From Romanomermis culicivorax (Eukaryota; Nematoda; Enoplea; Mermithida; Mermithidae): a DNA stretch of 64,000 bases. The stretch is from contig CAWUHX010000319.1 of NCBI GenBank assembly GCA_963922205.1, positions 302,101-366,100 on the forward strand. Reading direction: 5' to 3'. Under the pieces are notes generated by a model. That model worked only from the letters and a program-made list of their open reading frames with translations, was not told where the DNA came from and made no database searches. A program made the translations under genes and the position numbers. Below are positions 1 to 10,623 of the stretch, one piece after another. Positions within the stretch are counted from its first letter, which is position 1, and each line of letters starts with the position of its first letter.

Positions 1-391
1 ACCCCAAATGTATCGATGTCCCGTACGTAACGGTATTCCGAATAATGTTATAAAATGAGAAGAAAAATCTGAGTTCCCAATGCTGATATCCAAGCAACAA
101 AATTTTCCTTCACGATTTTACAACGAAAAAAGTATTGATGCCATACGCTTTGCTTTTCTTAGTATTATTTTTTGTTCCCTAAAGTGGAAGATGACCCCTA
201 AGCCTAAGCCTATGTCGACTAGAATCCTCTTACAAATTTTTTGGGAGTTCGGGCAAAATAAGAGTTGACAACGTTTACAAAAAAACTATATTCGGAATAA
301 CGAGAATTAGTCAATGTGATGAAATAAAAAATAGAATTGTATTGTATATATTCGGCATACCGAGAATTAGTACATTATTCGGAACACAACG
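1..391. mobile_element. Right part of a TIR-array DNA element cut by the window edge
   Basis: Degenerate TTCCGAATAATG/ATTCGGAATAACG-type motifs occur near 31-47 and again, inverted, at 286-391. Read on the minus strand, the right end begins CGTTGTGTTCCGAATAATG, close to the terminus of the element at 10624-11850 (CGTTGTGTCCC). The left end lies outside the window, so the target duplication cannot be tested. It would be AGCGAAAA at 392-399. No coding potential is visible. Confidence 0.45.
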
Positions 392-1415
392 AGCGAAAAA
401 GTGTGGAAATCAACTGATAAATTAATCGTGTCGGAAGTACGATAACTATTGCTTTTACGAAATACCTACAAATTAAAAAGTAACAAAAATAAAAAGCAGT
501 TAAACAAAAAAAGTTGGGAAGAAAATATTTCGGCCTACGGTGTGGGATTATTGTCTGCTCACCGAGTTCTATGGATTATTTTGCTTAATTAGTTGACTCG
601 GGAAATTGCAGCTCTAAAAAATGTGTTGTTCAGCCTACATTTACAAAAACTATGGAACGTATTAAGTATTACGCTATTTATTCAATGCTCGTAAATCAAT
701 AAGAAACAAAAATTAGCACGTTTGTACTCGAAAAACTGTTAAGGGTTTGAGTATGCTCTCCAATTGTCACTACTTGTGACATATGATTTAGCAGAAAATC
801 GCAAAAATATTATACGTGGTACTTGCTTCCACAAGCATTTCAAGAAAAGCAGACTATAGTTTCCAGTTCCACTTTTCAGAAGCAATTTTCTAATGGAATA
901 TGGTTCCAATAAGCGTAGCGCTCAAACTAAATTTAGCGCGTAGGTAGAGTAATTTAAAGTCTGTGAACGAAGAATCAAACCCGATATATGCTTCACAGCT
1001 ACCTTTTTCTGAAGTTTTTGTAAACAAAAATGAGAGTTGTATGTACAAAAGGTCAATCGTAGAAGTTTTCGCTCAATTGTCGGAAAGCTGTTTGAATGTG
1101 TTCGTCAGTTTCCAGTTCCGTGTTAAATATTTAGCAGAAAAACTGAAAGGGCTTTCCAATTGCCAATTCACAGGCATTTGAATAAAAGTGACTATGCCTG
1201 CTATACAACTCTTGCAGGATTAGCTTAATTTTCCTATACGTTAAATGACCATACCAATCATCAGTGAATCCTGTATTCATGCATTTAATGTCATGGGATT
1301 GAATTGCGATAATTTTGACTAGGTGATATAACTAGTTGTATCAATTGTCTATCACGGTTCAAACAAATTTTCAAAATTCAATTAAATGTTAAATAGGTAC
1401 ACAGAGTTGTTCTAC
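392..1415. other. Non-coding stretch with one MITE relic
   Basis: No convincing gene. Positions 748-863 resemble one half of the CTATAG-ended MITE family seen complete at 34174-34425 and 62022-62252. The 72-codon plus-strand frame at 963-1181 has no recognisable motif and I do not call it. Later exons of the minus-strand gene whose first exon is at 1416-1631 should lie here or beyond the left edge. I found none. Confidence 0.4.
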
Positions 1416-1631
1416 CTGATCGGATAAGTAAAACGTCAGCTGTTTCAAATTTCCCACGAATTTGCCTTCGGTCATTATTGACCGAATTTTATCCGAATTT
1501 AAATAATCGTGCGAAACGAACCATTCGAACAACAAACTTTTGCATTGATCCGGCAAACAATTCAAATCGTCGCCCAAAATTTGCATATTTTTACTAATAA
1601 ACGACAAACAAATATTGAACAACGTCTTCAT
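1416..1631 (-). CDS. First coding exon of a probable BC-box (CUL2 substrate receptor-like) protein
   Basis: The exon has 72 codons. It starts at the ATG 1631-1629 and ends at a strong 5' splice site, CAG|GTAGAA, after residue 72 (phase 0). The protein begins MKTLFNICLSFISKN. Residues 3-12, TLFNICLSFI, fit the Elongin BC-box pattern (small residue-L-x3-C-x3-aliphatic). A leucine-rich helical stretch follows, with LPDQCKSLLFEWFVSHD at about residues 26-42. That layout is known from the ZYG-11/ZER-1 and LRR-1 families, which recruit substrates to cullin-2 ubiquitin ligases. A TATATTTCAG 3' splice site ends at 1669, 38 bases upstream, and could be a trans-splice acceptor. The frame stays open above the ATG, so the true start could be earlier or in an upstream exon. 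Later exons are not found. The BC-box is directly visible; the family name is an inference. Confidence 0.5.
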
Positions 1632-3789
1632 TATGTTGGAAATAAGGATATTAAATTTGTAAGTTACGCTGAAATATAAACCAACGGTATTTAACATGAG
1701 AAAATCTGCCGAAAAGAAGCATTGCATAAAATTAATTTTTTTGCCGTAAACTTGCTATGGTGTTTGTCGAATGCACACAAACTAGAGAAGCCTAGTTGCG
1801 AAGAAATGGGACAGCTTTCTTGGAAGTCAGGTAGCGTTTAAGCTGGCCGGGCTACGTGATGATCTAGTCATAAGCTAGCAAACCGAAAAAGCGGAAGCGT
1901 TCCTCGTGACTCGTTTGCTGCCGTTTTTCCTTGTGCTATGTTATAGCGCATTAAAAACTAACACCCTCAATGTGGTTAAGTTATTAGCTTCTCCGTCATA
2001 AGAAAAGGCCTTTTGCTCCCATGTGCTTTACCGTATAGTGTACCTTGTTTGACGATTACATGAAAAATTTGAGTCAGCTTGCTGAAATTTGTTCAAAGGC
2101 ATCATGTTCCGATTCACAATGATGTTTGTGAAATGTCAGAAATTTTAAAAATTAAAAATTGATGTGCCATCGGTTATTGAGAACACCAACACGGCTGTTA
2201 ATAAGAGAATTATGATGAAGTGTCAAATGTCCACAGTTTTGATCAGCTCAAATTTAATGAGGCATGATGTCCAACAAAAATAAACTTAAATTTTGATTTT
2301 TGCTTCTGAACATTCTGATCTTAATACAACCAGCGAACGAACGTGGCTGGAGAGGTGATACCTTTTCATTACTGCAGTTATTCGGGTCCTAATAGGTTTT
2401 TTAGATCTTTTACTTCTTTGAGCTCAAACTTTCCACATTGGATTAAGCAAAATCAGAATACTCTCAGTTGTGATTCTGCACCAATGATCCGAAAATAAAC
2501 CACAAATTTACCTTCCCGAAATTTTAATTGTTGACTAACTATTGATCTATTGCTATGGAGGTGGGCAGTAATCACATGTTAAACACTTGACGGTCAAATC
2601 AAATGTGCCAGAAGAAAAATGATGTAGTCAACAGTGAAATTAAGATTTTTTTTTAGAAAAAAAGCACCATCTGCATGTCCAACGCTAAATACCGAAAAAG
2701 GCTACTACCAGTCAATATATGCTACTTCACTACTTTTGCTGCTCCAGTATTCCCAGAAAAAATTCATATAAAGAGCTAGTCAGAGACATCTGATTTTACG
2801 CAAATGCGTTATTGTGGACAAGACCCAGATTGAGCACCATGTTCTGGCTCAGTATTACACTGAAAAAATGGATCATCACTAAATTCGAAATACATGCAAA
2901 ATTACAGTCATGCTTTTCCCACAATTATACAGATTGAGTCAAAAAAAGGCGACCGGTACTGACTTTCACAGCTCTCGAACGAGTGAAGTTTTTTCATGCG
3001 GTTTGCTGCCGTCGATGTATAAAAAATCTGGAATATGTAGTGCAAAGTTTCAGCCAAATTGCTCAAATACTGACTGACTAGAATTAAAAATACCAAACGT
3101 CATTTTTTTGAAAATAACAACCAAAAATTGATAAAAATCAACATGTTTTGCAACAGAAAAAGTAAAATAGATTCAATCATGAGCACGATAACAGCTGAAA
3201 ACTACAAGAGAATCGTTTTAGTGTGTCCTAGTTTTCGTTTCACCAATAATTTTAATTGTTTTTCGAACTGGTCAATGACAGAATTGATTTTTTTTATTTT
3301 GTTTTTTTCCGGTTTAAAAACGAAACCTCTTGGTTTTGGCGAAATTTTACCAACATTAAAACAAGAAGTTATTGATTTTGAATTACATGTGAATTACAAA
3401 TCTGGGTAATTTTTGGACTATCACTGTGTGTAAAAAACATTACAAAACTTAGATTTCACAACTTTTACTTTTTAAAAAATGACTACTTTTACTAAATTTC
3501 TACTTGTTCAGAAACTTCCTAAGCTAGGAGCATAAAATTTGGCCCTTATAACAAAGATAATCAGAGGATTCTAATGCAGCAATGCGCATTAAAAAAGCTA
3601 CATCCATTCGAAGGTTATGAAGGTCAGCACCAGCCGCTTTTTTTTGGCTCACCCTGTATAATGATCGCCATAACAAAGAATGAAGTGAAACGGACTCGGA
3701 TCAGTATGACTATGACCTCAGAGCTTAAGTGAGTGACACGAAAAGTTAAGGTGGTGTTGAACAAGAGGGACGAGTAAAGCTGCAGCTTA
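1632..3789. other. Non-coding stretch with a mariner-like element end
   Basis: No gene is supported. The sequence ending at about 3659, CTCACCCTGTATA preceded by a T run, looks like the right end of a Tc1/mariner-type element. A matching left end was not found. The short frames at 2908-3096 (minus) and 3128-3409 (plus) have neither recognisable domains nor splice context. Confidence 0.35.
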
Positions 3790-4052
3790 TGTTGTAGTGT
3801 GTTTCCCCCGATTTTCATCATTTTTTGTCAAACCGCGCATGAGGCTCGCAGGTGCCAAGCGGAGTGAGCAACGTGGACCATCAACAGTCGTCTTACTGTA
3901 GCGCTCGTCGGTACATGTGCGCTGGCTCTCCCTTGGTGTATTATTATTCTTATGTTTTTATTATAACGTGTGCCCCGCTGGCCACCTTATCTCTACTGGC
4001 CGCCTCCCCACACGCAAACCTTTATTTGTTTTTCTTCCCAGTGCGTGGGAGT
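3790..4052 (+). repeat. 5' part of an LTR, forming a palindrome with 4374-4634
   Basis: This pairs as an inverted repeat with 4374-4634 over about 260 bp, making a large hairpin with a spacer of about 320 bp. It begins TGTTGTAGTGTG, like the start of the minus-strand LTR, and stops after CAGTGCGTGGGA. Confidence 0.7.
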
Positions 4053-4183
4053 GATTCATCTGTACTCTCCCCCCCCTCCCGTTTCGCTTGTGAGTAAGTG
4101 TTTTTCGATTTGGTAAGATAAAATTAGAAAGGTCTCCTCCTTTCGGTTTTCTTTTTTTTTGGGAGACATTTAAGGAACTCACT

Positions 4184-4272
4184 CTTCCTTAATTGGTGGG
4201 ATTATCTTTGTCCGGTTTAAGTACAATTAATTAAGTTAATCGGGTGAGCGAGGGCGCAGGAAACACGTATTG
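4184..4272 (-). repeat. Leader module duplicated at 8748-8835
   Basis: About 88 bp repeated directly with few differences at 8748-8835, where it lies immediately upstream of the polyprotein ATG. Here it directly follows the end of the minus-strand LTR, as expected of a 5' untranslated leader after an LTR. Confidence 0.7.
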
Positions 4273-4282
4273 TATTTTAAAT

Positions 4283-4634
4283 TGTTGTATTTTAAAATGT
4301 GTCCCAGACTGACGAGTTAAGGCAGGATTGGGATTCCAGGGATTGGGATTCCCATGCACTGGGAGGATTGGGATTCCCACGCACTGGGAAGAAAAATGAA
4401 TAAAGATATGCATGCAGGGAGGCGGTGAGTAGAGATAAGGTGGCCAGCGGGGCACACGTTATAATAAAACATAAGAATAATAATACACCAAGGGAGAGCC
4501 AGCACAGGTGTACGGACATGCACTACAGTAAGATGACTGTTGATGGTCCACATTGCTCACTCCGCTTGGCACCTGCGAGCCTCATGCGCGGTTTGACAAA
4601 AAATGATGAAAATCGGCGGAAACACACTACAACA
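4283..4634 (-). repeat. Complete LTR, minus orientation
   Basis: About 352 bp, beginning TGTTGTAGTG (4634) and ending AAATACAACA (4283), so it has TG...CA ends. It is preceded on the minus strand by the purine tract AAGGGGGGAG. It contains two short GGATTGGGATTCC-type internal repeats at 4326-4380. Confidence 0.6.
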
Positions 4635-4650
4635 CCACTCCCCCCTTGTG
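4635..4650 (-). other. Polypurine tract
   Basis: On the minus strand AAGGGGGGAGTGG lies directly before the LTR's TG, the position of the plus-strand priming tract in LTR retroelements. Confidence 0.45.
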
Positions 4651-5288
4651 GTAGATCGCCCTAAGCGATCATCAAGGAGTAACCAAAACATGCAAGGGGA
4701 AGGGCACGGCCACTACAGGCCATCACCGGGGTGGCCGAAGGGGTCTTTGGTATCACACAGTGGGGCCCACGGAGTTGTTGCAGTTGTTTGAGCTGATTTG
4801 GGACAGCGCATAGGGTGAGACCTCCCAACACAAGTTGCAATTAGCGAGGCCGTAAGTTCAGCAATGTCACAACTCGCGTTGTCACTCCGTCCGCACCAAT
4901 ATACTGGAAGGCACCAGCATACAACGCCATGCAGATGGGAGGGTGAGGCTGGCTACTACGATGGCAGCGGTAAGGTAATGGGCACACTGTGGCGGAGGCG
5001 GAACGGAAAAAAACGGCCCAAGTGGGGGCGTGTGGTGGTAGAACATGTCGAGTTGTCTTACTGCGTGGTCTTAGCATCGGCTGCACGTGCACTGGGGAAA
5101 CTAGTACAAAATAAAGCACACAAAAGAGATTAGAAAAACAAAACAACCGGTATTAAATGAGGTTAATGAAAACGAAAGTGAGAAAACAAAGATTACTGTA
5201 CAAAAGCTTGGAATCAATTCCAGCGATGATGGCAAGTATTGGATGTGGATCAAGATTCTTGTTGATTGTCGCAAGGGTTGGGATTTTC
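4651..5288 (-). other. 3' part of the retroelement interior, unassigned
   Basis: GC-rich compared with the surroundings. A minus-strand frame at 4841-5146 (101 codons) begins with a hydrophobic stretch, LFCVLYFVLVSPVHV, that looks like a signal peptide or membrane segment, but no domain is recognised. No intact coding link to the polyprotein at 5289-8747 is visible. Confidence 0.3.
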
Positions 5289-6784
5289 TTAACAATAGCG
5301 GTCATTGTGATAACCATGGGGGTCATGGGGATTGTCATGGCCATCAAAATGAATGGAGCGAGAGTGGTGATTGCGACCGTAGTTGGTGGTATCCCATCGG
5401 CGGGAAGACGGAGTGAAAGTTTGCGGCTGTAATGGTGAGAGGGGGTTCACACCACGGGGCTGCAGTTGCATGGCTATCAACGATGGGCGGTCCGAGGGCC
5501 ACCCTGTTGGCAACAGTGGTCGCAGTGGCAGGAAGTTCCACCGGGCAGAGAAATCGTGCCAGCGCAGCAGGGGTACGGGATGGTTGGTTTTGCTATGATA
5601 CTGGAGATAGATTTGTTGGATATCGGCGATTTTGGGTGGTTGTGGGAACAGTGAATATTGCGGGTAGGCCATCCAGCTGTCGATCAGGCCGACAGCGGTG
5701 TTGTAGGCTTGCAACAAGCACGACCGATTATTCAGACCTCGGGCTTCATAGAGGAAAAGGGCCAAATGGGCGGTGTGAATGGCGTTAACGAGGCCGAGCT
5801 CCTCCGCCCACAGGCCAGCGACCCATCGCAGTATCAGTGCGGCCACGTCATGCGAGACAGGTGGTTGTTGTTCTTGGTATGAGGGATGATAGTGTTCGCA
5901 AAATATTGGTACAAAGCGAGCGAGGCGTTTGTTGTGCGAATGTGAACGGGCATGGTGATGCGAATACCAAGGCAGCCCAAGAAGTTGATCAAGACCATTT
6001 CGTGCAAAGTGCGCGGCATGAAAAACTCAAGGGATGGATTGATATGCAGCGAATGACGGGGCATGGCCAGCGTAATGTAGTGCGGCAAGTTGGTGAATCG
6101 GAAATGCGTGTAATTGGGCAATCAGGTTGCTTCACTAGGCAAACACGGCTCCAAACGTTGCGCAGAGCTGGTTGGTGGAGCAACTCCAAGAACTGGTCTA
6201 GTCGTGATAACAAATTGGGGTTGGGCGGGCGCAGTGCTCTGAACCGAGGTCGGGGCCTTAGGCGGCAGTGATATGGTGTGAGTTGCAGTAGTTGTCGTAG
6301 CAGACGTTGGGGCCCTGGGCGGCTGCGACGTGGCTGTAGGTGGAAGCAAAGTTGAGGATGACGTGGCTGGTTCCATGTCCATCAGGGGCGGTGGCAGTAA
6401 CGGTACTTTGAACACTGCTTTCAGCAGATTTTTCAAAGCTTCCATGCATCTTTGGATTTCCGTGTCACAATGCAAAGGCTTGATGTAACCCATCAATTTT
6501 GATGGTGATTGGCGGAAACCGTGTTTGTGCACATCTTCCTAAAAACCGGTTGAGTTGCTCCCTTTGAGTGCGGGGTTGTGGTGCATCGTCGTGGTGTTCG
6601 TGTCGGTGGCTATCATGGCTTGTAGCATGAGGCTGCTGGTTTTCTTTACAGTGGCGGTCATCACGAGAGTGTGACTCATGGTGTGAATGGTGACTGTCTG
6701 AGTGGCGGGCAGGCGGCGTTTATTTGGCTGTCGCTGCAGTTTTTGTGGACGTGACCTTCGGTTGCGGCCTCGCAGTTGTCTGTG
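5289..6784 (-). pseudogene. Decayed proline-rich polyprotein, C-terminal part
   Basis: This minus-strand segment reads in several frames: 6532-6122, then about 6121-5837, then 5846-5289. The parts join through a stop and a frameshift. The protein is rich in Pro, Thr and His, then becomes a more globular region (for example [16 protein letters not shown] and [15 protein letters not shown]), and ends in a His/Pro/Arg-rich tail. I recognise it from memory as a dispersed, uncharacterised family in mermithid gene predictions. It has no catalytic motif that I can name. It is the downstream half of the frame at 7874-8747; the two are separated by a DNA element at 6785-7873. Its place inside an LTR element suggests a gag-like or accessory product, which is an inference. 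Confidence 0.6.
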
Positions 6785-7873
6785 AACAGGCTTTTTTTTG
6801 GTTTGAAAACCAGGAGCCAAATGGCTCCTAGGCCTAAATTTTTAGGGGCCAAATTAAAATTTTGGTAGCCAAAAATTTTTAATTGAAGAATATTGAAAAG
6901 CATGCTTGTAACACACTGTAGAACGTACTGTATAATTAAATTATGTAGATATTCAATCAGTTGAAACGAGTTTTAAAAAATCACTGTTCAAAATTTGATT
7001 TCCATCCAGCATTTTCAGTTCCAGGCATATTTCCACACGTACAAACATCGGCCGAGAAACCTTTGTGCAAAGAGAACTTTTTATGCAAAAAACGCGATAT
7101 TTCGTTTAATTTTGCACAAGTCTTCATCCAAGATTTCACTTGAGTTCATTTCCTTCCGACTCAAAAGTATAGGGTTTTGAAATTGCAGCTTCTGTTCTCA
7201 TTGTTCTGTTGTTTCCTATATCTTTCCGACGCTATGCAACGATTTTTTTCAGATTTTGACACTCAAAATGCTGAAAAATCAATTTAAGGATAACTTATTT
7301 GATAAACATACAAGGTTCGAAAACATGTATCATATCATTTTACAAACTAAAAAATATGTTCATACTTTCATAAGTTTGACAAGCTCAAATTAAACTTGAA
7401 ATTTATGAAAATCACCTCCATTCCATAATAATCATGAATTCAAACTCGGCTCCATATTTAAAATAATAGTAACAAAAATGGAAAAATTGAGATTTTGATC
7501 ACCAGAATTCTTTTGCACCAAATGCACCAAAATTTATCTTTTCCATGTCGAACCCCCATGTTTTTTCCTTTGGTCGAGAATTTTTTAATAGAAAGTTTGA
7601 TTTGTAGAGGAACAGTGAATAGACTAATTAAAAAAATTATATAATAAGATCCAGCGCGAAGCGCCGGAAAATTTTCGAAGTTTTATGATTTTAGAGCCTG
7701 TAAAACACTTACTTCAAGTCTAAAATTGAATGAAAACAGCTACAATTCACTATAATATAAATGAATATGTCAAAATTTCAGGAGCCAAAATGGCTCCTAG
7801 ACCTAAAATTCTAGGAGCCATTTCCGAACTTTTAGGGGCCCAGGATCCTAAAATGACTAAAAAAAAGCCTGTT
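6785..7873. mobile_element. 1.1-kb TIR element interrupting the polyprotein
   Basis: It has perfect 15-bp inverted ends, AACAGGCTTTTTTTT at 6785-6799 and its complement at 7859-7873. They are followed inward by inverted, locally palindromic GGAGCCAAATGGCTCCTAG modules at about 6810-6850 and 7770-7840. TGTGAA occurs at both junctions (overlapping the left end, and just after GCCTGT on the right), but the exact target duplication is unclear. The interior is AT-rich and has no coding sequence. The polyprotein reads on at both sides, so the element came in later. Confidence 0.7.
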
Positions 7874-8747
7874 GTGAAGATTGACGAGCCTCTTCATGAG
7901 CTTTCTGTTTATTGCCTTGTTCTCGGTGGTAGGTTGTTCATTCGCTGGGCATTTTGCCGCGCTCAGTACGGGAAGTACTGGGTGGTGGCATTTGCATGGT
8001 GCGAGGTTCGTCCATCATACGCGTCTTGTGAGATTTTCGATATTCAGCTTCTTCCTGAAGATGTTGCTTGCGTTTCACGGAGTGTTCATAACCTCCGGGT
8101 TTTCAAATGGGTTGGCCATGGCGATCTAAAGCCGGCACCGACGTGCTGGGAGCCTGAGGGGTTTGAACATCCATAGGCGCAGTCGGGGGCAATAGAATCG
8201 TGGGCTGTGGCCGTTGCAGTACTGGCGGCAGCAGTAGTGGGGTTGGTGGCTGTACGGCCGCTTGAGCAATGACCGGAGCCGGTTGAGCAATTTGAGGAAC
8301 TGGTGCAGCTGGTGTTGGTTGGGGCAGCAAGATACATTGTATCTCTTCCTTGAGCACATCCGGATAGTCCATCCAATGGTGTTCAGGGAACAACATGCCA
8401 GGCGGCAGCGAAGGAAAATGATATGTGGTGAGAGCAGCGGCCAGCGCTTGCCATTTCTGATCTGAAATTATATGTTGTGAAAAACGGACAGGTGCACTAT
8501 ACCTGGCAGCGGCAATGGTGGCAATAATCGGAGGTCCAGGCAGCATTGCCGGAGTGGCCAGATGGATGTGTGGGTCTACAGCAGGCGCCATCGGAGGCAA
8601 CGTTTCAGCAGGTTCTGCAGATACGACGTCCATTGACGTGGATTGATTGATGGTGCTTTCTTCGGGTATGTCCGTTAATGTTTGATCCATGGCGGTGGTC
8701 GTTTCGGCATCCATCGCGGCGGGTTGGATGGGGGTGGATTCGTTCAT
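7874..8747 (-). pseudogene. Decayed proline-rich polyprotein, N-terminal part
   Basis: The ATG at 8747 opens a 214-codon frame: an acidic/Thr-rich start, then Pro/Ala/Gln-rich sequence ending [14 protein letters not shown] at 8105-8103 stops it, but the same frame continues with KPGGYEHSVKRKQHLQEEAE and a charged, coiled-coil-like stretch down to 7874, with a second internal TGA. Both TGA codons lie where Arg (CGA) is plausible, which suggests C-to-T decay. The frame then runs into the DNA element at 6785-7873 and resumes beyond it. The leader at 8748-8835 lies directly upstream. No enzyme motif is seen. I recognise the family from memory but know no function for it. Confidence 0.65.
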
Positions 8748-8835
8748 CTTCCTTAATTGGTGGGATTATCTTTGTCGGGTTTAAGTACAATTAATTAAGT
8801 TAATCGAATAAGCGTGGGCGCAGGAAACACGTACA
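8748..8835 (-). repeat. Leader module upstream of the polyprotein ATG
   Basis: A direct repeat of 4184-4272 (see that entry). It ends immediately before the polyprotein ATG. Confidence 0.7.
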
Positions 8836-8848
8836 TTAAGAACGAAGC

Positions 8849-8905
8849 CTGGAATCCCAATCCTGCCTTAACTCGTCAGTCCGGGACACATTTTAAAATA
8901 CAACA
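8849..8905 (+). repeat. 3' part of the split plus-strand LTR
   Basis: It is the inverse of 4283-4341 with very few mismatches and ends AAATACAACA, matching the LTR terminus. It is the expected continuation of the LTR fragment that stops at 4052. Confidence 0.6.
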
Positions 8906-8924
8906 CTTAACTACACCTTTGTAT

Positions 8925-9090
8925 ATTTTGTATGAAAAGTTTAGTTGGAACTTAGTTTAGCTGCAACTTTAGCCGGTATGAGTAAGAACTTAAGCTGCAA
9001 ATTTAACCAAGCTGTGGCTGGGCACCAGCTAAGCTCCAGCTTCCTTTTTGATTTTTTGGTGTTATAAGTTAAGCTGCAGCTTAGCAGGTT
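8925..9090. repeat. Degenerate AGCTGCAGCTTAA-type MITE relic
   Basis: Several imperfect TTAAGCTGCA/CAGCTTAG motifs in both orientations resemble the MITEs at 38887-39129, 56453-56738 and 61687-61926, but the ends are not preserved. Confidence 0.4.
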
Positions 9091-9134
9091 GACAATTGTG
9101 CCTCTGCAATGTTTATTATATTATATTCATTTTA

Positions 9135-9346
9135 GAATGATCTATGCAGCGAGGTCGCAACAAAAATCATGTTCGAAATTAATGAGGACCCTTCAACTCT
9201 ACTCACTAAATTTTTTCTTCATGATGCAAACATCTTGATGATCATATTTTTGAATTATTTCAAGACGATCGCAATTGTTCCTTATTTTTTAGTAAGGCTG
9301 TGTTTGCCGAAACTTCGACCACTACATCGATCATTTCAAAATGAAT
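9135..9346. mobile_element. ~215-bp MITE, copy 1
   Basis: The inverted ends are of the form CATTTTGAAATGATCGATGCAG. Sister copies lie at about 16105-16300, 22908-23117 and 38652-38868. Shared internal landmarks are GCAGYGAGGTCGC near the left end and GTTTGCCGAA near the right. Confidence 0.65.
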
Positions 9347-10615
9347 GGTGTATGTTTTGTATCTCTACGATGTTTAATTTCTTCTGCGTGCATAATCCGA
9401 CATAAGTACCTCGTACCATGTGGATGCGACATATTGAAAACAACTAATATCGATAGCACATAATATGCATAAATGAAACGATTAGTCGTAATCGATTTTT
9501 TGTGATAAGTTTTTCGGCTTTTGTCGTCATCTTCGTTGTCACTTTTTTGTCTTTGCTTTTTGTCATCTCCTGTGGTCATTTTTGTCATCAAAAAATCGTT
9601 AATTTATTCATTCATCGATTTTCTTGCTCCTTTTTCTATTATTATCTTGCTTTTGCGAGTCGTGGAAATCAAGGACTGATTTTCACTTAAAAACTTACTA
9701 AAGATGAGTTGAGTCTGTACACAAAGTTGCAGTCAGATGTGACGGTTCAACAAAATCGTAAAAATATAAAATAGTACTTACTTCCCATGTTGTTACAATG
9801 AGGAGCGTTTCGGGAAAAACAGACTGTAATTGAATGAACACACTGGTGTATTTTTACGCCTCTAAATTTAATCGGAATGCTTTTCGACATAGTATATCGA
9901 CCGCGTAAGGAGTCACATTAGTATTCAACTCATGTAATTTTGTATGTAATGACCTTTTTGTATGTAATGCAAAAGTCGAAAATTAACTCATTTTCAAACT
10001 ATGGTTAATTATTCGACGTTTGTGCCTCAGGAGCCCGTGGTTAAAATGATTGTGGGTCGTACCTTTACGTATAAGAAAGGTATTACTACACAGTGAAATG
10101 AAATGAAGGTCCTGATAATAAAATTATGCTTACAGCTAAAAAGCAGAGTATCTTATTAATAGATCGGATTCTCACTACAGTGTTCCATTCATTTGGAAAT
10201 ACACATACATCAGAAGTAGATTCCTGCAGTAATTATTTTGTACGCTTATTCAATGAATGCCAACTTTCAAATTACATGGGATTATATGAAGTTCCTGTTC
10301 TGAAAAGTTTCGGAATGACGCTATTCATGCTCTGACTAAATATTATTGCTAGCTAATCAGTTTATTTCTTTAGGATAGTAATTTTCTTGCACCAAAGTCA
10401 TGTGTACTCTTGTTGTAAGCATGTGAATATTTCTTGATTTGAATCAGTAGAAAATTGACATCACATTGAACAAGCCTGTAGTCACTAAACTCTTCAACTA
10501 TATCCGGAGTTAAACTTGAAGTTCTCCCAAAATTAGGCTTGAAGTGTTAATGATGCTCGAATCTGGATTGCATCTCAAAAGAGTTTGTTGTATATAAGGA
10601 AGGCTCGTTCCTCAT
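9347..10615. other. Non-coding stretch
   Basis: No gene is supported. Positions 9720-9830 resemble one end of the CTATAG-type MITE family. The frames at 9169-9405 and 10126-10335 lack recognisable motifs; the first overlaps the MITE. Confidence 0.35.
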
Positions 10616-10623
10616 GCCAAGCT

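Larger units (their letters stand above)
3790..8905 (-). mobile_element. LTR retroelement inserted in an inverted LTR of the same family
   Basis: A complete LTR lies in minus orientation at 4283-4634 (TGTTGTAGTG...AAATACAACA). The first part of a plus-orientation LTR lies at 3790-4052 and its last part at 8849-8905. Together these two pieces make nearly one LTR, missing only some 30 bp at the join. The simplest reading is that a minus-strand element landed in an inverted LTR of its own family. Internal sequence runs from 8834 down to 4635: a leader, a proline-rich polyprotein that is now broken, a purine tract, then the LTR. A second copy of the leader follows the LTR at 4184-4272. I see no reverse transcriptase or integrase, so the element may be non-autonomous or internally deleted. 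Confidence 0.6.

Noticed and set aside
5383-6271. Plus-strand frames of 70-144 codons
   Set aside because: They are antisense shadows of the proline-rich polyprotein on the minus strand.
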